Of a stretch of 64,000 bases of DNA, positions 62,220 to 64,000 are shown piece after piece; within the stretch, counting starts at the first letter, position 1, and each line of letters starts with the position of its first letter. The stretch spans positions 18,531 through 82,530 of the forward strand of contig JAKSRC010000007.1 in NCBI GenBank assembly GCA_024403855.1. Reading direction: 5' to 3'. The notes under the pieces were generated by a model. It worked only from the letters and a program-made list of their open reading frames with translations, had not been told where the DNA came from and did no database searches. Source of the stretch: Saccharofermentans sp. (lineage in GTDB: Bacteria; Bacillota; Clostridia; Saccharofermentanales; Saccharofermentanaceae). Both the position numbers and the translations under genes were made by a program.

Positions 62220-63260
62220 TTACTTTGAATACTTTCCATTCTTTATCCACACCTGCTCAGTAGTTCTTGCAGCAGGTGTATTCTGTGCCATAACACCTGA
62301 CAGGAAATGTGGCTCGTAAAACTCTTCCAATGCTTTTATTTCATCATCAGATAATTTCAAATCTACTGCCTTTACCGCACCTTCAACATGACTGATCTTT
62401 GTTGCTCCCACAATAGGAGCAGCTACTTTGGTAAGTAACCACGCGAGAGATATTTCTGTCATAGATACATTTCTTGCATCTGCAATTTCACACACTCTTG
62501 CAATCACCTTTGCGTCCTTATCTGCCGATGCATCATATTTAAACTTTGCGTATGTGTCCTGCTCTAAACGCTTTGAAGTCTCGCCTGGTCTTTTTGACAG
62601 ACGGCCTGCGGCAAGTGCGCTATACGGTGTAAGCGCTATATTTCTTTCGTCTGCATACACCTTCATTTCACGTTCATCCTCACGCATAATCAGATTGTAG
62701 TGATTCTGAACGGATACAAATTCCGGCCAACCGTTTTCCTTTGCGACAGCATTTGCCTCTGCAAGCTGCCATGCAAAACAATTTGCTATACCGATCTGTC
62801 TGATTTTTCCTGCCTTTACGCCCTCTGCCATTCCTTCAAGATATTCTTCTATAGGCGTATTCCAGTCCCACATGTGATAGATATACAAATCCACGTAGTC
62901 CATTCCCAAATGAGATAGGCTTGAATCCAAGCTGCTGAGCAGATGATCTTTACCTGAGATTCCCTTCGCAATTTCATCCTGCGATCTTGGAAGAAATTTT
63001 GTGGCAATTACTACTTCATCCCTTTTTGCATATTCTTTAATAGCTTTTCCGAGATACTCCTCACTCGTACCAGCCTGGTAAGCTATTGCCGTATCGTAAA
63101 AATTAATTCCAAGCTCTAATCCTCTTTTAATGATGGATCTGGTGACCTCTTCGTCAACAGTCCAGCTATGCTGACCTGTCTGAGCATTTCCAAAACCCAT
63201 GCATCCCATACATATTCGGGAGACCTTTAAATCTGATTTACCCAGAGTTACATACTCCAT
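62220..63260 (-). CDS. Aldo/keto reductase
   Basis: 346 aa AKR barrel. CMGFGNAQTG, FYDTAIAYQAGTSEEYLG (Asp and Tyr of the tetrad), LAEANAVAKENGWPEFVSVQ and the cofactor region PYSALAAGRLSKRPG. It resembles the AKR11/AKR13 (YajO/YhdN) type. SD GGGAGATGATTAAGG. Second gene of the MarR operon. Confidence 0.92.
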   Translation of the reverse strand: MEYVTLGKSDLKVSRICMGCMGFGNAQTGQHSWTVDEEVTRSIIKRGLELGINFYDTAIAYQAGTSEEYLGKAIKEYAKRDEVVIATKFLPRSQDEIAKGISGKDHLLSSLDSSLSHLGMDYVDLYIYHMWDWNTPIEEYLEGMAEGVKAGKIRQIGIANCFAWQLAEANAVAKENGWPEFVSVQNHYNLIMREDEREMKVYADERNIALTPYSALAAGRLSKRPGETSKRLEQDTYAKFKYDASADKDAKVIARVCEIADARNVSMTEISLAWLLTKVAAPIVGATKISHVEGAVKAVDLKLSDDEIKALEEFYEPHFLSGVMAQNTPAARTTEQVWIKNGKYSK

Positions 63261-63262
63261 CC

Positions 63263-63685
63263 TTAATCATCTCCCTTCAGTTTCTTCGCTAATTTATCCA
63301 TTACCATCACTATTTCCCGTTCTTCTGAACTAAGAGATTTGAATGCCTTGGCTTCTTTTTTATAAAGATCAGAAAGCACATTATCCGCAAATGCTTTACC
63401 ACTTTCTGTAAGGACAATTGACATCTCTCTTCTCTTTCCTTTGATGGGAACAAGCTCAACATATCCATCCTTTTGAATATCTTTAATTACTGTATTTACC
63501 GTTGTCTTAGGTAATTTCCAATCATTACTGATTTCAATCTGTGTATGTGATTTCCCATCATTAAGTGCATACAAAACCCATAACAAAGCCGATGAAACAT
63601 TACTTTGCTTCGCGAACTCATCATAGAAGGAATCCACACGATAGAGTGCTCTTCCAAAATCATAGAAAAACTTTCTGGAGTTCAT
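63263..63685 (-). CDS. MarR-family regulator
   Basis: 140 aa from ATG 63685 (AAGGGG eight bases upstream). Winged helix KSHTQIEISNDWKLPKTTVN and wing PIKGKRREMSIVLTESG. It sits first in the operon and two strong palindromes lie in its promoter, so it most likely represses itself and the redox genes. No redox Cys is obvious in the N-terminal helix. Confidence 0.88.
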   Translation of the reverse strand: MNSRKFFYDFGRALYRVDSFYDEFAKQSNVSSALLWVLYALNDGKSHTQIEISNDWKLPKTTVNTVIKDIQKDGYVELVPIKGKRREMSIVLTESGKAFADNVLSDLYKKEAKAFKSLSSEEREIVMVMDKLAKKLKGDD

Positions 63686-63700
63686 ATTTTGCCCCTTCAT

Positions 63701-63716
63701 AATACGATATCGTATT
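63701..63716. promoter_or_regulatory. MarR operator 1
   Basis: AATACGATATCGTATT, a perfect 16-bp palindrome just upstream of the SD of the MarR gene. Confidence 0.8.
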
Positions 63717-63719
63717 TTT

Positions 63720-63748
63720 ACATTAGTACGAGTTCGTATTATTGTCAA
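63720..63748 (-). promoter_or_regulatory. Promoter of the MarR redox operon
   Basis: Minus strand TTGACA (63748-63743), 17 bp, TAATGT (63725-63720). The -10 is poor, but the -35 is perfect. Operator 2 lies in the spacer. Confidence 0.5.
63725..63740. promoter_or_regulatory. MarR operator 2
   Basis: AGTACGAGTTCGTATT, same core TACGA-N2-TCGTA as operator 1, nine bases away from it (24 bp centre to centre). Confidence 0.75.
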
Positions 63749-63776
63749 TAAAAACCAGAGAGTTTAATCTCTCTGG
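63749..63776 (-). terminator. Terminator of the right-edge gene
   Basis: Minus strand CCAGAGAG pairs with CTCTCTGG (8 bp) around six bases; TTTTTATT follows and runs into the -35 TTGACA of the MarR promoter. Confidence 0.85.
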
Positions 63777-63865
63777 CCAAGTTAATAATATTTATCTTTA
63801 CTCACTAATCAGAAACTAACTCATTTAAATATGTCTTTATCGAAGTTGGAAAGTGCGATTAAATT

Positions 63866-64000
63866 TCAATTTTTACTCTTCTGCAAAAGGATATACTGAG
63901 CTGCAATCACATAGTTATCTATGTCTTTCTCACTCAATCCCCTAACTAAAAACAAATCATCCCATACCGCTCTCATCTTATCAATATCTTCGCATTCGAC
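63866..64000 (-). CDS. C-terminal fragment of an unidentified gene, cut by the window edge
   Basis: 44 codons plus TGA are inside the window. The sequence is helical and charged (RAVWDDLFLVRGLSEKDIDN, then YVIAAQYILLQKSKN). No family is recognised. A strong terminator follows 89 bp downstream. Confidence 0.5.
   Translation of the reverse strand, partial: VECEDIDKMRAVWDDLFLVRGLSEKDIDNYVIAAQYILLQKSKN

Noticed and set aside
1..64000. tRNA, rRNA, CRISPR arrays, insertion sequences or phage genes
   Set aside because: No direct-repeat array, transposase, integrase or structural RNA pattern was seen by eye; a covariance-model search would be needed to exclude small RNAs.

Overview
The window looks like chromosomal DNA of a Clostridia-type Bacillota (perhaps a rumen or gut anaerobe). 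This rests on the moderately AT-rich sequence, strong Shine-Dalgarno sites, many XRE and MarR regulators, DUF6171, DUF6512 and DUF2975 families, a NiaR repressor, LicD proteins and a B12-dependent methionine synthase with a separate activation protein. The lineage is inferred from gene content only. No rRNA, tRNA, insertion sequence, phage gene or CRISPR array was seen. Most genes lie on the minus strand, in tight operons with overlapping or nearly overlapping stop and start codons.

Region 1 (1-8216, minus) is the most unusual part. A single seven-gene operon, cut by the left edge, encodes in transcription order: a CarS-like CTP:lipid-phosphate cytidylyltransferase, a PEP-synthase-like dikinase, a CDP-alcohol (serine) phosphatidyltransferase, a phosphatidylserine-decarboxylase homologue, a UbiA-family prenyltransferase, a second PEP-synthase-like dikinase and a GNAT-like protein. 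UbiA, CarS, serine transferase and decarboxylase are the same enzyme families, in working order, that build archaetidylethanolamine in archaea. An sn-glycerol-1-phosphate dehydrogenase homologue lies nearby at 10935-11990. That gene sits in a separate glycosidase operon (GH51 arabinofuranosidase, DUF6171, HAD phosphatase, G1P dehydrogenase, GH29 fucosidase), which also resembles the araL-araM-abfA part of the Bacillus subtilis arabinose operon. Both readings are given. mnmA lies between the two operons.

Region 2 (14.5-18.3 kb) holds small genes: GNAT proteins, a DUF2975/XRE pair and a P-loop protein of unknown role. Region 3 (18.3-28.4 kb) is a surface polysaccharide locus with a flippase, three glycosyltransferases, two LicD proteins and the three enzymes for UDP-L-FucNAc (CapE, CapF, CapG type). 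No polymerase or initiating transferase is in the window.

Region 4 (28.4-39.4 kb) is a mixture: methyltransferases, XRE regulators (one fused to a desulfoferrodoxin-like domain, one to an AbrB domain), acyltransferase, MFS transporter, MarR, HD-GYP protein and FMN reductase. Region 5 (39.4-44.4 kb) is a methionine/B12 operon: metF, activation protein, metH, DUF4430 protein and an ECF-type S component. Region 6 (44.6-50.3 kb) holds Sel1 and ankyrin-type proteins, an acyltransferase and a cNMP-domain NhaC-type antiporter. Region 7 (50.3-51.5 kb) is a NiaR repressor divergent from a nicotinamidase-like gene, with clear operators. Region 8 (51.5-59.7 kb) contains two metallo-beta-lactamase-fold hydrolases, a membrane-bound XRE regulator, a large solute-binding-type lipoprotein, a tautomerase and a MATE exporter. 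Region 9 (59.9-63.8 kb) is a MarR-controlled redox operon (MarR, aldo/keto reductase, carboxymuconolactone-decarboxylase-like protein, ferredoxin-type aldo/keto reductase, flavodoxin) with two well-matched palindromic operators. A truncated gene ends the window.
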